This document shows, one piece after another, positions 40,601 through 55,600 of a DNA stretch of 64,000 bases. This DNA is from Meghimatium bilineatum (lineage: Eukaryota > Mollusca > Gastropoda > Stylommatophora > Philomycidae). The DNA lies in assembly GCA_034231615.1 (NCBI GenBank), contig CM067298.1:51689832-51753831 (forward strand), in the 5' to 3' direction. The notes below the pieces were generated by a model. The model saw only the letters and a list, made by a program, of their open reading frames with translations. It was not told where the DNA came from and ran no database searches. The position numbers and the translations under genes are program-made. The number at the start of each line of letters is the position of its first letter. The stretch's first letter is position 1.

Positions 40601-43600
40601 GCTCGCTTCCCTTCGACTTTACCCTCAAGTAGGGTCTTCAACAAGGTGTCATGTCTTTTAATGTGTCTAAAATATTTCATTTTTTTATCTTACATCTTAT
40701 TTCCTTTAATAATTCTTTCTTCATATTAAGTGTTGTTAGAACATCTTAGTTTTCTTCTCTGTCCATGATGTTCTCCCTATTCCACATTCTATATATCCAC
40801 ATCTCAAAGATATCAATTCTGTCTTCTAATTGTTTGTTTATTGTCCATTTTCTGAACCATACATTAATATAGCATAGATGCAGCATTTTATAATTCTCAT
40901 TTTTAACTTGTTTGTAATTTGTTTAGATATTAATATTTTCCTCAGATGATTCCCAGGGCTTACTAATTAAACACTAACACATTCCTCACTGTTCAGTATA
41001 TTCCTTTCCTTCTTGTACCACATTTTTATACAAGTCCTGTATGTTGTGATGCTCTTTGAAATACTGTACAGTAAAGTGAAACCTATATCTATACGTATGC
41101 CTAATCGTAGAGCAAAGTTTAGAATGTAATTCTTCTTCTTCAGTGTTCATTCTCAAACTCCTGCTGGATCTCTCTTGTAGCAGGACAATTTTCCCACTAG
41201 ATTTCCAGCAGAATTCAGTCCAGAGAAAGGAAATGTGTTGTCACTGTTTTATTTGCGCCAGTGGCCCAACACATCCGTCTTCAGTTGAGAATGGAATTCA
41301 TACAAATAGATTTTGTGGATTATGAAAAGGCATTTGTCAATTTAGATGAAGTGTCACTTTGGTAACTATACTATTGACACATGACGTTCCACCCAAGAAT
41401 GGAAATCTAATAAAGGAAAAAAATTAATAAATAAAATGTAATTCTTCATCTTCTTCTTCTCGTTTGCAATTTGACATGTCTACACAGCAAGTCCTGTTTT
41501 CTTAATAAATGCTGCTGTAGGCTATTTGAAAGCTCCTCAGTGCTTCCATACATCTTTCTGTGAATATCCATCTCTGTGGGCCCGTGTTATTCCCTTAACT
41601 GGTTTAGTTAAACTATTTGGGTTGCATGATACCATGGTTGATAGTGCGCCTCTCGGCCTGGTATCTCTGACTTCAGCACCTGTACTGTGTCCCTGCTCGA
41701 TATTGGGTTGGCCCGACCAATCTTAGTTTCCAGCCTCTGTTGACTGGACTAAGCCCCCATCTCCACAAAGGAGTTGGCCTCGATGGGGGTAATTCTTTAT
41801 GAAAGGCAACTGATAGGGCCTTTTAAGATGAGAACAGGTATGCCTCTTTTTATCACTTTTCTTTTTGCTAGTGATAAATTGGATTAGGAAATCTACAATA
41901 GAGTTGGAGTCCAATAGAACCTGATGAAATAACTAGAGGAACTGAATTTTACGGATGATCTTCTATTGTTGTCCCATAAATACACTCAAATAAAAGAAAA
42001 ATATGAATATTGTAAATGACAAGTCACAAGAACTGACTTGAATATACACAGAAAAACTAAAAAGATCATGAGAATAAATGCATCTAATGACAACCAGATA
42101 ACATTTAGTGAAACAACCTTGTGCAAGGTAAAATCATACACATATATTGACAGCAACATAGACAGCGACAGATAGGAGCAAATATGAATGCTTTACTAAA
42201 TTAATATTTAAAAAAATGAAAGAAAAAAAAAGAAAATACAAAACTAAGAATATGTAACTCAAATTTTAAATTAGTGCTGTTGTGTATGGAACCTAACCAA
42301 AAAAATAACCAGAAACTACACACTTTCATCAACAAATGTTAAGAATTTCCTGTGTCCAGGGCTCAAAATGGAAGAAAAAAAAACTTCAGACTACATCCAT
42401 CTAATCTGCAGGAGTTTGAGAACAAATGCAGAAGAAGAATGCTTAGCTTGTATCCTTTTGTTAAATAAAAATGTTACTCCGGAGCTTTATTTTGCATCCC
42501 AAATAGGCCACTTCAAATCTTAGTGGTGTAATGCTTTGAGACGTCTCTTACTTAGGGGGTGTAAAACATATTTATCTGAATGAAGTGTTTGGGGTTTCCA
42601 CATGCAGAAAGGCTCAATATATATGCAAGACATCTGCTATGGTTTTGCTGTTGCATGGTGATTGGTCTGTGAGACAATCTACATGCTTACGTTTTCAAAA
42701 CATTGTTTGCCTGCTAGAGTCAACAAAAAGTATTTGAGCTCAACTGGGACAGAGATGTTCATGGAGATGGTGATTATTGTGATGTATCCAACTATAGCCT
42801 TAAGTCCACCATGTGCCAACGATTTCCTTTCACTCTCTTAACATGTGAGGAAGGAGCCTGCAAGATGTTGAGCAGCTCTTACCTTTCTTCTAGCACTATT
42901 TTGTTGAGCAGCAACTTCTCTGAGGTTCTCAATAGCAGCTGCACCAATCCTGAGTTTACAATATAGTCAAAACTCCTATCTTGTAGGCTTTTCTTGTACC
43001 AGACATCCCATGAATTTATAAATACATTGAAGTGAGTCCGTGATATTTTAAACATGTCTTTAAATTTCTTCTTCTACCTCTGAAGTTCATGTGGCAGTAT
43101 TTTAGCAGTCAGAGTACTTTCATTTGGACCAGACGGCCTTCCAAGTGAGTCTGTGCTTTCATCAGTATGGTATATGCAGGGCGTGTGGTAAATTTTTCAG
43201 TATGATGCAAGTCTTCAAAATGCCACCCTTTAAATGTTTTTAAGGTTCAAATTATGATTTCACTGCTTAGGTGCCATCACCTTGCGGTGTCGCCTGATGC
43301 GGTCACCTCTCTATATCACAGCCCAGCATGGCCCTTGGAATATGCTTACAGATTTAGATTTCCTGATACTGGTATAACCTTAAATTTTACAGTCTCTGTG
43401 CATTAATTGAAGTGCATAATAACCTTCAATCTTATTCTAGATCTGTAACAGCAAAAATAATTTATATTGAAATTGAATTTGTTGAAGTGAATAAGGGATA
43501 TCACTTGTTATGAACATTTAACACTTCAGAATGTAAATAGTGAATTTATTTGAACTTTTAAAAAAATTTCCAGATAGTTGGAACTGGCTAATATTAAAGT

Positions 43601-46600
43601 TTAGGTAAAGAATGGACGTATTCCCAAATTGCAATTTAAAAAGAAATTGAAAATTATTTCCAAATTCTTTCTAGGAGATTAAGTTATGTTCTGCTTCTTG
43701 GTAGTTTTTTTTACACCAGTTAAAATATAATCAACTCAACCAAACATTAATTGATGGCGTAAAATCAAATTTCTTGTTTTAATAAATTTTAAAAAGTAAT
43801 TCTGTGAAAACTGATACTTTGCAACCGCACCAAGATAATAAAAATTACCAAAATATAAATTGAATTTGCATGGTCATAAATATTTCAAAATAGCTAAATT
43901 TCTCCATTTTTACTCTGAATTGATCAAAATGACAACCCTGTTTTTTATTTTCTGCCATATATGATGTTATACTGTCTTTATTCAGTTTTATTTACTTTAT
44001 GACATAGGTCCTACCGGTAATTTTTTAAAAAATATATAAACAGGACTATGAAACTGTCTTGAGTTTTATTTGCTGTTTTATTTAATTTGGAATACATACA
44101 GTTCAATTTATATACGTAGATTTACTTTCTCATAAGGGTATCTATTCCTGGTCTGCAAGCCTTGCCTAGAGAACATTTTACAACCCATGATAAAGACGAA
44201 TGGACCCACTTGTCTCATCTGTACATCTTGCGTAACCTAGGACCAAGTCCTATGCCTCATGGTCAGCTAATTTTGTCAGTGCCAGTAATCGAATGGCTTA
44301 AGCTTATCAATGTACAGGTATGTAAATTAGATAATACATCCTAAGTAGTTTTTAGTGAAGTCTTTATAGTTTTCTGCGTTTAAACTATTTCAGGAAGAAT
44401 GGTAGTGCAAAATTAATGGTAGTGTTTATATTTAAATCATTTTAAAGAAATTTGTTGTTAGTGAAGTTTTTGTCTTTAAACTATTTGGGTGTCATTCCAG
44501 GTAGAATCTAGAGGAAAATCAGAGGAACTCTCTCATGTGCCAGTGGAGTGCAGTATATCTTCTGATCAGAATGAAACATTCATAGGCCAAACAGATCACA
44601 GCAGGCATACACCAAAGCATATCAATAATATTTTTGATGTTATTGTAAGTTGTGACTTTTTCAAATGTTTGCAAGAACTCCTTAATCTTTTTTTATCTGT
44701 CTTTTTGGAACAAACTAGTTTAAAATATAGATTGCCTGTGTGTTGACAGGTCTTGAAAGGCAAGTAAAGAGGAGTCACACCATGATCTGCTGTTAATGTC
44801 ATGAGACAACTAAAGAGGTCTTGGGGTTAGCGTTGGCTGTCCCATTCCATAAAGGGTCAAAATGACTCAGAAGCTATGCTGAAGTTGGATGTTTCAGACT
44901 GAAAGGTGCAAATATTGCAACCAAACTGTCTAATATAAACCATGTAATAACACATGATATAACACATTTTGTTCTCTAAATTACATCCTGCTAATCAGCA
45001 GGTATATTTTAAATATAGGTATTGTGTTTTTATATATACACAATAAAAACATTTTTATATTGTACTTAGAATCAATGAATACAGACTGCCACTACACGCA
45101 TTAACATGGGTACCAGATGGCAAAAGTAAAATAGGAAGACCAAGAAAGAATCTTCATAAATCAACCATAAAAGAGGGTATGACTATGGGCCCCAACAACA
45201 TGTAAGAATTACACACAGTACTAGTAGTAACACATAACTAAAACTGGAAAGATCTGGTTTCTGCCCTATGCACCATATTTGGCACTGAAAGAACATAGAT
45301 AGATGATAGATAGAATCTGCAGTAGTCTGAATACAAATACAGATCAAGAAGAAATATAGATAAACAAGTACAAATATTTCTTTACACAATGGATATATAA
45401 TGTACAAAGGGCAATCTTATTTTTTTGGCCACTTCATGAGACAGGCAGGTTTAGAGAACATAGTCACAACAGGCAAAATTGAAGGCAACAGAGACAGAGG
45501 GCGACAATGTGAGAAAATATTAGACAGTTTGACAACCTGGCACAGCAAGGAAACAACAACGATCTTGATAGATAATACTGAAGATAGAGAGCTGTGGAGA
45601 GCTATGATTTCCCCTATGCCAGCTGGCATGGCACCTAATGAATGAATGACTGTATAATTAATGTAAAATATTGTAAATGAAAACACAGAAAAAAAGAAAA
45701 AGGATTTTTTATGTTTTCTATAATTAACTAAAATATAGATAGATAATTAAACAAAGTCGCTGATGAGACACATTGAGTGGAGGAAAGAATAATAACACTG
45801 CAACCTGCTATGCATGTAGTAAGAGGCAACTAAGGAGGCGTATAGGTGAATTTAGCTGTCTCATCCCATAGGTCAAAATTACCCAAATTTCATGCTGAAG
45901 TTGGATGTGCTAGGCTGAAAGACGTGATATCACAAACTTCGCATGTGGAAGATCTGAAGGTTTCCCTATTCGTCTATTAGACCACTCATTATGCAAAAGT
46001 AAATCTTAGTAGATGAAATGTCAATTATAGTGATGCATTCCTTTTGTGGAAATTGATGTTATATTTTTGAAGTATTTCTTTTCAGAACTGTAAATCTACC
46101 AAATGCTCTAATATTACCTGTTATGTGGGGCTCATGCATAAATATGAAACAGTATACATAAATATCAGCTTCAATTTACGGACAAATGTTTTACAGCTGT
46201 TAAAGGTATTTATTGTTATTTCATAAATTGAATTAAGTTTTGGGCATCACTTTACATAATAATCAGATTAAGTATTGCAGTTTGACTTCGATAAATGTCC
46301 AACACTTCTATATTTGTTCAAGTATAACCATTCAAGAGCAAAGCAAAAACTATAATAATCAGCAAAACTGAGGAGAAACCAATTTTCTTCTTCTTCTTCA
46401 GTGTTTGCTCTCTGATAACTAAGACAAAAGTGTGTGTGCATAAGGGAGCATGAAGTATATTTTGCTGCTAGTTTTACAATGGAGTTGTATTGTTCTGTGA
46501 CTTCTGGCCCAGAACATTGTTTTCGGCAGGCTTTTCATTCAGGTGAGCTTCCTTAGCCTATGACAACCTCAATATTCTTGCCTTAGTGAGCTTTCGGACA

Positions 46601-49600
46601 TGACAACCAGCACTCCAGCCTTGCTGTTAGCTTTAAATGTGTTGTGACAGTGTTTTAGCTGTGGAGGCTGAGGTTCTATTCTTCTTCTTTTTCTTCAGCG
46701 TTCATTCTTAAACTCCTGCTGGATCTCTCTTGTAGCAGGACCATGGTCCTATTAGATTTCCAGCAGGATGTAGTCCAGAGAATGGAAATGTGTTGTGTTG
46801 ATGTTTTATGTGCACCAATGGCCCATCACATCCGCCTTCAGTGGCAGTGAGGCTCTATTCTTCTTTTGTTCACTTGAAACATGTCTATATCTGTAATTCT
46901 GTCTCCTTAATAAAACTCACTGTCTTTTGTAGTTCATACAGTGTCCCATAGAGCTTTGACTCCAGTGTTGTTTCCTCTGGCCAATATTTCTGCCTCAGCG
47001 TTTCATGCTCAGAACACTCTTGAAGTATATGTTTGGCACTCTGTGCTGCCTGTCCACATGTACACATGGCAGTGTTGCCAATCTTGAACTTTGTATACAT
47101 GTGACTGCGGAGTCAGTTGTGTCCTATTCTGAGATGTAGAATTATAACTTGTTTTGATCTGTTCATAATGTGATAGTCATCTTGTGTTGGTGTTTGTGGC
47201 TTTCTTATTGACTTGATCATCTGTTTTTTCTGATGGTAGGTGATTGGTATATCTGGTTGGTCTTCGGCAGCACCTTCCTTAGCCAGTTGGTCTGCTTTTT
47301 CATTTCCTGGTATTCCACAGTGAGAGGGTATCCACTGCATGGTTACCCTATACTGGTAAGACAATTCGCTAAGTAGTTTTTTTAAGTCTGTTAGTTTTCC
47401 AGACTGGAGAGCTTGAAGCACTTGAAGACCTTGCATCTGTCAGGAATACCACAGGCTGTAGGCCAGAGTTGGAGTTCAGCAGTTTTTTAGCTGCCACACT
47501 AATTGCCTGGATTTCTGCATCATAATTATTGCAGAATTTTCCTGTTGGTGTTCTGATTGTATCTCTAGGCTTGTGTGGATATTCTATATATACACCTGCC
47601 CCTCCATTCCTCACAGCATTCTGTGCTGACCCATCTGTGTATACTCTGACCCATATATCTTGTGGATATTCCTCATCCAGGAAACTGAGGGTGACTGTCC
47701 TTCGCTGCACACTGCTCTGTTCATCCTCGCTTAGTATTCTTTTCACATGGGTCTGAATGTATATTGACATTCCATGCCTTTCACTCCACGGGGTTTGTTC
47801 TGGTACAGACCTTAAGGGGCTGTCAACTTCAGGTAGGTCTGTAAGTTGTCTTCGGAGTCGTTTAGCTTGATGGATAAAGCTGCTTCTTTTCAGTCGCCCC
47901 ATTGCTAGATTTTGGAACCTTTCCTTCATTTGATGACTTGGCATACACTGAAACTTTTCTGCTTGAATTAGTACTTTTGTGTCTCTGCGTTCGCCAGGTG
48001 TTTGCATTCTTCCCATTTTCTGCATCTCTGCTATGGGTGTTGATTTCATTGCTCCCAACATTATTCTAAGTGCCTGGTTTTGCACTTTATCTAGATCTTG
48101 TAATGTGGTGTTTGATGCAGGACACCACGCAGCTGAACCATATTCCAGGTGTGGTCTTATGCCTTGCTGGTAAACTTTACTGAGTATATTTCCACTGGCT
48201 CCCCATGTGGTTCCACTTAGTTTTCTCAGGATAGCTAACTTCCTCCTGGCTTTTGTTGTTGCTTTGTTTATGTGCTGCTTCCATGTCAGCTTATCATCAA
48301 AAGTAACTCTGAGGTATGTGGGTTGTTTGTCAATCAGGCTTCAGACAGTGCTACTCTACTGAAGATCAGGCAACCTACCTCTCCCAAGAGATTGAGGATG
48401 CCTTCCAAGATAAGAAACTGGTACTAGCAGCATGGATAGACCTCAGGAAAGCATTTGATAAGGTCTGGAAAGAAGGGTTCTTAAAGAAATTGCAGGGTTA
48501 GCTCAAGAATGTACAAATGGGTAAAAGCATACCTGCATAATAGAAGAGCCAGGGTACAATTAGATGGTCGCAAGAGCAAGAAAGTTCTACTGCATCATGG
48601 AGTCCCCCAGGGAGGAGTCCTGTCACCCACACTTTTCTTGGTTTACATCAATGACCTAGTTGCTGAACTACCACACGGGATCAAAGTGGCAATGTATGCT
48701 GATGACCTGGTGATCTGGTGCACGGAAGAACATGCAACAGTGGCCACTAAACAAATACAAAGAGCTAGCGATGCCCTAACCTTATGGGCAAATAGATGGT
48801 GCGTCAGCATTAACACAGATAAGTGCAGCACTACACTCTTTACCCTCTCACAAAAACAAAAAGCTGTTCATATCAAGATAGATGGAGAGCTCTTGAAAGG
48901 CTCTATGGAAAGCTATTGTTTGTCAGGTGCAAACAGTTCTTATTCCACCTCAGTCTGCAATTCCAGGACACAATCTGTAAAGCATTGACCAAATTGCTTC
49001 ACATGAGCTTCGAAACAATATTTCTAGGATGCACAATTAGGAATTGCTTTTAGGATCTTGGTTATCTGTTAACCCAGGGATTGTACAAGAGCAGTGCATA
49101 TCACTTTGCACCCAAGAATAAAATGTATCTATCTATACACCTTTTAACTTAGATGCCATCTTTGTTCTGAGATAATTAAGCAAAAAAGGCAATTGAGTGT
49201 GACCAACAGCTAAGCATCACATTCGCAGATCAAGAGAAGACCTTTGACAGAGTTGACAGGGACAATTACTAGACAACATAAGAGCATTATATAAAAACTC
49301 ACGAAGTATAATAAGAACAAACATGGATTCACACAATCATTCGAAACAACAATGGGAGTAAAACAAGGATGTATACTATTACCATTGCTGTTTGTTATAT
49401 ACATGGACAGGATAGTGAAAGAAACAGAAACAAGAAGCAAATATAACATCTCAGAGACAACAAGAGACCTCTGCATGATCTACACTTCTCAGATGTATAA
49501 GGTCTAATATATGAAAATGAAGACAAACTACAAAGACACATAAATTCATTACAGGCAGCGTGCAAACAATAAAATATGAGATTAATCACAACAAAAACAG

Positions 49601-52600
49601 AAACTATGAAAATATGCAGAGAAACAGACAGCTAAATGTGCATGTTAACGGCACAAAACTAAAACATACATCAGAATTTAAATATCTAGGAAGAATTTTT
49701 ACAGAAAACAGCAAATGTGATATAGAAATTGAGATGAGGTGCCAAAAAGCAAATGCTGTAACATACCAACTGTCACCGCTACAGAAAAACCCAGCGATCT
49801 ACATGGCGACCAAACAACAGATAACAAACACCATCTTTATTCCAACATTATGTTACTAGTGCCAGATATGGCCCCTGACAAATACACTCATGAGAAAGAT
49901 CACAACATATGAGAAAGGCTACAAACATCACCAGAAGAGACAGAATAAGAAATTATAACATCAGAATGATAGTAAAGACCATACCATGCAAATAATATAT
50001 AGAAAGACAACAGATCAACTTGTTATTTCAACTGGACACTTTATGTGAATGGAACCATCACAACCAGCCATACTGGTGTACAAAAGCAGAAAGAATGGCT
50101 ACAAAGCAAGAGGAAGACCAAGGACTAAGAAGATTCAATCCTAGTATTTGGGAGAGATTGTTAAAAACCACAGTCTAACCATGGCAAGCACAACAAAGAT
50201 GGCCAAAGACAGAAAACTTCAACTCACCACAACGCCTAACAGCATTTGTGGAAAAGACAATAAATATGTAAATAGATTCTACATAGGCATTCAATAATGA
50301 AAACAGAATCAAATACTAAATTTCTGCTGAAAACAGATTTGTCGGGCCATTATCGCAAATAAAACAGCAACACAATGCTTTTCCATTCTCTGGATTATGT
50401 CCTAAAATCAAGTAGGACAATTGTTTGCCCTGAAGCAAGAGAGATCCAGTGGAAGTTTGAGAATGAACACTGAAGAAGAAGAAATACTAAACTTTAAAAA
50501 AATGAAGAGATTTTGCAACAAGTCATCAGTCTCCCATACCTGAGACAAACAATTATAATTGATGGTAGATGCAGAACACAGATAAAAGGAGAGTATAAAT
50601 CACCAAAAGTACTGTTAGTGACATGAGGAAACAATATCTAAATCTAAATAAATCACACAAAAATATTTTTAAACAAAAAATTAGAATTATCAAATGCATC
50701 TACTGTGCAGGTACTGTACAATTAATATGTGGTTCAGAAAAATTATTATTGAACAAACAAATAGAAGACAGAATTTATGCCTGAGATGTGGATATATAAA
50801 ATAATGCAGAAAATTTTATGGCAAGAGAAGAAAACTAATAAAAAGGTTCTGATAACACTACATATCTAAAAAAAAAAAAACTATTGAAGGAAATCAAAAT
50901 GAACCAAATAAAATATTGTATAGGGCCTACATATTAAAAAAACATGATGCCTTGTTGAAGACTTTACTTGAGAGTAGAGTTGAGTGGTGGCCAGAAAGCA
51001 TTAGACAGAGATACAACTGGAAGAGAAACATCATGAGATGAACAGAATACATTTTATCACAGTGCCATACCAAGGCAAGAGATAAGATATTAGAGGTTCA
51101 TTGCAACCAACCTTCAATGTGGAGATGGCACTTGGCGATTATGATATATACTACAAATATATACCGTAGCCCTCTTATTTTTCTTCATGATTAAAGGCAA
51201 TAAGTGTAAGTTCATTGTGCTGCCAATTCACAGTGACGTTGCTATATTTTCATCTTGTTAAAGAACTATTCTTCACAGTAAGATGAAAGGTGCATAGATA
51301 TTGATAGACAATACAATTTCAATTGTTCTAAGCACTGGGACACTACTTATGTTATCATATTAAAAGACTCTATTTCCTCAACATTTGAAAACTGTCATTT
51401 AATATATACAATACATTGATCAGGTTGATGAGCAGCTTCTTGTGACATCAGGATTGTTCAGAGAACCTGAATATATGTCTTTTAACTCACTTACTTCAGG
51501 CAACAGTATTGTGGTAAGTTTACAAGGGCAACTTTTAACAAATATTAATCAATCTGTCTCTTGGGTTCTTCTAGAAGAATATTGTCATAGAAATTATATG
51601 AAAGATCATTACAATTTTATAATCAGTAACATGGTTTCCATATTAAACATTTTATAACCTGCATTTTTCCATTTTCTTCTTCTTCAGCGTTCATTCTCAA
51701 ACTCCCACTGGATTTCTCTTGTAACAGCACAATGATCCTACAAGATTTCCAGTTGAATGTAGTCCAGAGAATGGAAATGCGTTGTGTTGCCGTTTTATTT
51801 GCGCCAATGGCCCAACACCTCCGTCTTCAGCGGTCTTCCATTTTAAAATGCCACTGACCATAACACTTATGTTTTGAAAATTGATTACAATTTTTCACCA
51901 ATTTAAAAAAGATAATGGTATTAAATTTTACCTAACTTAATTTTGTATTTGTGTTGAAGGAAAAAATATAAGAAATCTGGCAATACCAGAGAACAATGTT
52001 GTGGGTAGAATTGTTGCTCTCACAATTGCAGTCAAACAAGAAAAATAATTTAACCTAAGCTCTTAGACACATTGATTATAATTGAAGTATTTCATTGCAT
52101 GTCCCTAAATTCAATCTTGTTTATTATGTTTCCAGCGTGACACCCCTATGACCTTGAAGTGAAGGGTTATTGGTTTGTTGATGATGATTATGCTTTTGGT
52201 AGTTTTTATTGAAAAATTAAAGAATTGGGCAATTTTCTTACTGCAAATTTGTCAACTTTCAACTATCTGGAAACTGTTCATGTAAACTCAGAGATCAGAT
52301 TGCTTGTAGTTATCCTCTATAATACATACATTTTCTTCTTCTGCTCTGACCAGTAAAACCACTTAATTTCTCTTTGTAATTTAAACTATTTGATCAAACT
52401 TAAAGAGACAAGGGCTGACCATGGCCAATGTGACCCAAATGGCCAAAGACAGACAATTCCAACTTCCCCACAGCACTTAATGGCACAAGTGTAAATGACA
52501 ATAGATGGATGGAATTTTAAAGAAAACTGAGGAGAAAACGATATATTAAACATATTGAGATTCTACAACAAGCCTGCAGTTTCCTATATCTGGGATATAT

Positions 52601-55600
52601 AATCACAAATGATGGTAGATGTGAAACAGAGGTTAAAATGAAAATATGAATGGACAAAAGTACTTTAAATGACATGAGGAAACCGCTATTTTAGATAAAC
52701 CTTGCCTGTAGTATTCCTAACAGATGCAAGATTAGCACTCCAAGAAATCCAGTCCAGAAAACTATCAAGCCTGCAAATACTATTAACCAAATTAAACAGG
52801 TTGGGTCAAAAGGCATGAGCCAATGGACTGCTGGATCGGCAACCAACCAACCAATAGATACATCCTTGATAATTGTTTTTCTTTTCTAACAATATAATTT
52901 AATTTCTAATGTTCATTAGGTAAATACTCAATAATTTATTCATTTCTTTTTTTAGACAACAACACATGTAATGTACAGAGTTACTCCAGGACAGGGTATT
53001 ACATGGTGGCTATTGGTCATTAGTATTTCAAGTGGTTTATTGTTACTCTACATATGTGTTGTGATATTATGGAAGGTCAGTGTTTTATTAAACTATTTAG
53101 TTAGTTAATTAATAGAATTCTCCACCGTCCGTGTGTTGCCGGGGCCCGAAAGGGGAGCAAAGAATAGCAACACTGTTTACCTTCCACGCATGTCGTAAAA
53201 GGCGACTAAGGAGGTTATGGGATGGAGTTAGCTGTCCCATCCCATATAGGGTCAATGACCCAAAGCCATGCTGAAGTCGGATGTGTCAGGCTGAAAGGCG
53301 CACATATTGCAACAATGCTGTAAACCATGACACAACGCATTCCGTTCTCCGGACTACATCCTGCTGGTCTGCAGGAATTTGAGAACGAATGCAGAAGAAG
53401 ATGAAGAAGAATTCTCCAAGCAAACTAATTTATGCTTAGTCTTCAGAAGTTAAAGAAGGATATAAATGCTGCAGTTCCTATATTCTACATACCATTCATT
53501 CTCATATTGACACCTGCTGACTCTTTAACCAGGTTGCATCATTGTTGGTTAAGTTATTATCAAGAATAATACTGTTTTAAAAAGAGTTTAAGCTATCACT
53601 CTATACATATATCAAATCAGATCAGTTGTTCTTGTGTTGCACCTGTGAAAACTACAACCAAGGATAGAAGCCAGATTACTATGGACTGCCATGTAAAATT
53701 GATTATTCTTCTATCGTGCTCATTCTTAAATTCTTGCAGATTGCCCAAGATATAGTCCAGAGAACAGAATATGTTGTATCATGGTTTATAATTTGGATGT
53801 GATACACGTGTGTTTCATCCTGAAACATCCTTCTTCTTCTTCTTCAGTATTCATTTTCAAACTCCCGCTGGATATCTCTTGTAACAGGACAATGGTCCTG
53901 CTAGATTTCCAGCAGGATGTAGTCCAGAGAATGGAAATGTGTTGTGTCGTGCTGTTTTATTTGCGCCAATGACCTGACACATCCGTCTTTGACGGGTGAA
54001 ACATCCAATTTCAACATGTCATCTGAGTCACTATTTCCCTTTATAGATGAGCCAGCCAACACCACTTCCAAAACGTCCTAATTAACCTCTTGTGGCATGC
54101 ATGGTAGGTAAGGGTATTGCTATTCTTTTTTCTTTTCAGACCCTGGCATTACACATGCATTCTAACCATTTTCTTCATCACCATTTGCTAATATGACCAC
54201 ATTGATCTCTTACAAAATTGGTGGTCTGTACCAGGCTTGTCATATCGCTATACAGTTTTTTTCTTTAGATAGGTCAGTAGGGGGGGGAGGGATGTCTCTG
54301 TTATGTTATTTTCATGAAGACAGTCTTGGAGTGCATGGCCTGCTGTCTGTTTGTTTTCTCCTCATAGGTACATGTCTGACTCACCAAGCTTCAGTATATT
54401 GTACATGTGGTAGTTAAGTCTACAAAGGCCCGTTCTAGGTCAGAAGATTTAGTGATCTAATAAAGTACAATTACTTGAAAACATAAGAAGTGTGCCACTG
54501 AATACTGCTATTTTGACCGGATAAATGTAAATATGAACTGCTTTAGAAATATCCATATATTCTATAGCTATAGACCTATATAGAATAAGTGTTTTGAGCT
54601 TCTTCTTCGGTTTTTTATTTTCCTTAATATAATTTATCACCTTAATACATCCTTACAGGATGTAGTCTGGATAATGGAATTTGTTGTATCATGATTTACA
54701 GCTTGGCTGCAATATTTGCACCTTTCAGGTCGACAAATCCAACTTCAGTATGATTTATAGGTCACTTTAACCCTCTATGGGATGGACCAGCCAACTCCAC
54801 CAAAATCTCCATAGTCACAACTTATGACACTCATGGTATATAACAGTGTCACTATTCTATTTTTTGCTCCCCTTTCAACCTAAGCAACACATGGACGGTA
54901 TTTTGAGCTATTTTGTAAAAGATACCTGTTTGAGTTACCCGGTATATCCTATGTCATGTAACTTTTTATTTATGCTTCATCATGGTGTTATGTCGACTCA
55001 GACGGTCAAGAAACCAGGTTCAAATAACACCTAGGCAATTGTGTGTCCAAACCATTCTGAAAGCAATAGCAACCTACTGATTGTATTCCTATTGACTAGA
55101 AAATTTTAAAATGCTGGGTTAATTAGATCCTGATTAGAGTATGCTACCACCTTTATGGAGTTATTTAGTCTAGTCACCATATTTGAGGAGATAGAACAAG
55201 TTCATTGTGTATTGGACATGTACCAGTAATGGCGATACCAGGTCTGGTCATGTTGATATTCATCCCCCCCCTTTCATAGTACCAGTTGCAGATATGCTGG
55301 CAATGATGCCTCTGTCATTTTTCACAAATAATACTTTCCAGCATATTATATTTTAATTCTCAAACATTATTTTTAAAATTCACCGAATACATCAAATACA
55401 TACACGTGTATAAATGCCACGCCTAATAACGTTAATTTGAAGGTTTTTAGTTTCATTTTTGAGTAAAAGCGAAACTGAAAAGTCATAGCTTAACTCCTGA
55501 CATTAGATCTGGTAAATTTTTCTACGATTTTTCTAACATCAATTTCAAGAAGAAAATCACAAAGTTTACGATCACAAATTAGTAAGTATGTTTGCTGTTA

